Source: JABFXX01 sp050184455 (GTDB lineage Bacteria > Myxococcota_A > Polyangia > Haliangiales > Haliangiaceae). From it: a stretch of 64,000 nucleotides of DNA. The stretch spans positions 1 to 64,000 of the forward strand of contig JBFXAI010000029.1 of assembly GCA_050184455.1 (NCBI GenBank), in the 5' to 3' direction. Made by a program: the position numbers and the translations under genes. The notes beneath the pieces are model-generated. The model was not told the origin of the DNA and did no database searches. It was given only the letters and a program-made list of their open reading frames with translations. This document shows positions 63,929 through 64,000 of this stretch, piece by piece; position 1 is the first letter of the stretch, and each line of letters opens with the position of its first letter.

Positions 63929-64000
63929 TTACGGCGAGAACACGCGCCAGTCGTCGAGATAGGCGCCGTCCATCGCGTCGATCCGGATGCCTGCCGTGCC
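63929..64000 (-). CDS. C-terminal end of a secreted ConA/LamG-like protein (partial)
   Basis: Only the last 23 codons and the stop (63929-63931) are inside the window. They read GIRIDAMDGAYLDDWRVFS plus one proline, a pattern at the end of ConA/laminin-G-like sandwiches, where a D-D-W/F-R strand closes the fold (compare KWDNFRIS in the two heparinase-type proteins). The gene starts beyond position 64000 and converges on the second heparinase gene, leaving 44 bp between stops. Confidence 0.55.
   Translation of the reverse strand, partial: GTAGIRIDAMDGAYLDDWRVFSP

Overview
This window looks like the chromosome of a member of the Myxococcota (a Polyangia- or Nannocystales-like myxobacterium). 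The reasons are high G+C throughout, four eukaryote-type Ser/Thr kinases, at least a dozen predicted lipoproteins, cysteine-rich DUF4215-type repeats and a C-terminal MYXO-CTERM-like surface-sorting tail. I see no rRNA, tRNA, CRISPR array or complete insertion sequence. Starts were chosen from signal peptides, ribosome-binding sites and domain boundaries, so several genes begin downstream of their longest open frame.

Layout. 0-9.5 kb: a short 23-bp tandem repeat (possibly the end of an IS21-type element), a flavin split-barrel protein, a methyltransferase, small lipoproteins, a deiminase-fold lipoprotein, a beta-helix lipoprotein and a dienelactone hydrolase. 9.7-20.5 kb: the remnant of an outer-membrane beta-barrel gene, a divergent pair of Ser/Thr kinases, a large beta-sandwich/PDZ protein, a glycosyltransferase, a GMC oxidoreductase and a lipoprotein with a Gly-Gly-Gly-Asp repeat. 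20.6-29.4 kb: a 1137-residue ankyrin protein with a degenerate WGR domain, an exported lipin-like phosphatase, a DUF4269 protein, a second beta-helix lipoprotein, small envelope/stress proteins and a cupin.

29.4-41.5 kb is a signalling island. A tightly overlapping minus-strand operon encodes a kinase-STAND ATPase, an FHA-winged-helix protein, a kinase-PEGA protein, a TPR protein and a C-type-lectin lipoprotein. It is divergent from a plus-strand operon (Kelch-type surface protein, TPR/PEGA protein, second FHA-winged-helix protein), which converges on an orphan AAA+ domain lacking the GAFTGA loop. A palindrome, GTACCC-N3-GGGTAC, occurs perfectly in two intergenic gaps of this island and with two mismatches in the divergent promoter region. 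I infer a phosphorylation-read-out circuit in which kinases signal to FHA-fused DNA-binding proteins that act on these sites. This is the best candidate here for an undescribed system.

41.8-64 kb: a very divergent DNA polymerase I paralogue with degraded nuclease sites and an altered polymerase site; a 2478-residue subtilisin-like protease with 17 tandem chitobiase-C-terminal-type modules and a MYXO-CTERM-like tail; VOC and DoxX-like proteins; a prolyl oligopeptidase; and a polysaccharide-processing cluster (one ConA-like lipoprotein, two tandem heparinase II/III-type lipoproteins, and the C-terminus of another secreted protein cut by the window edge). With the two beta-helix lipoproteins, this gives the region a strong outer-surface, predatory or saprophytic character.
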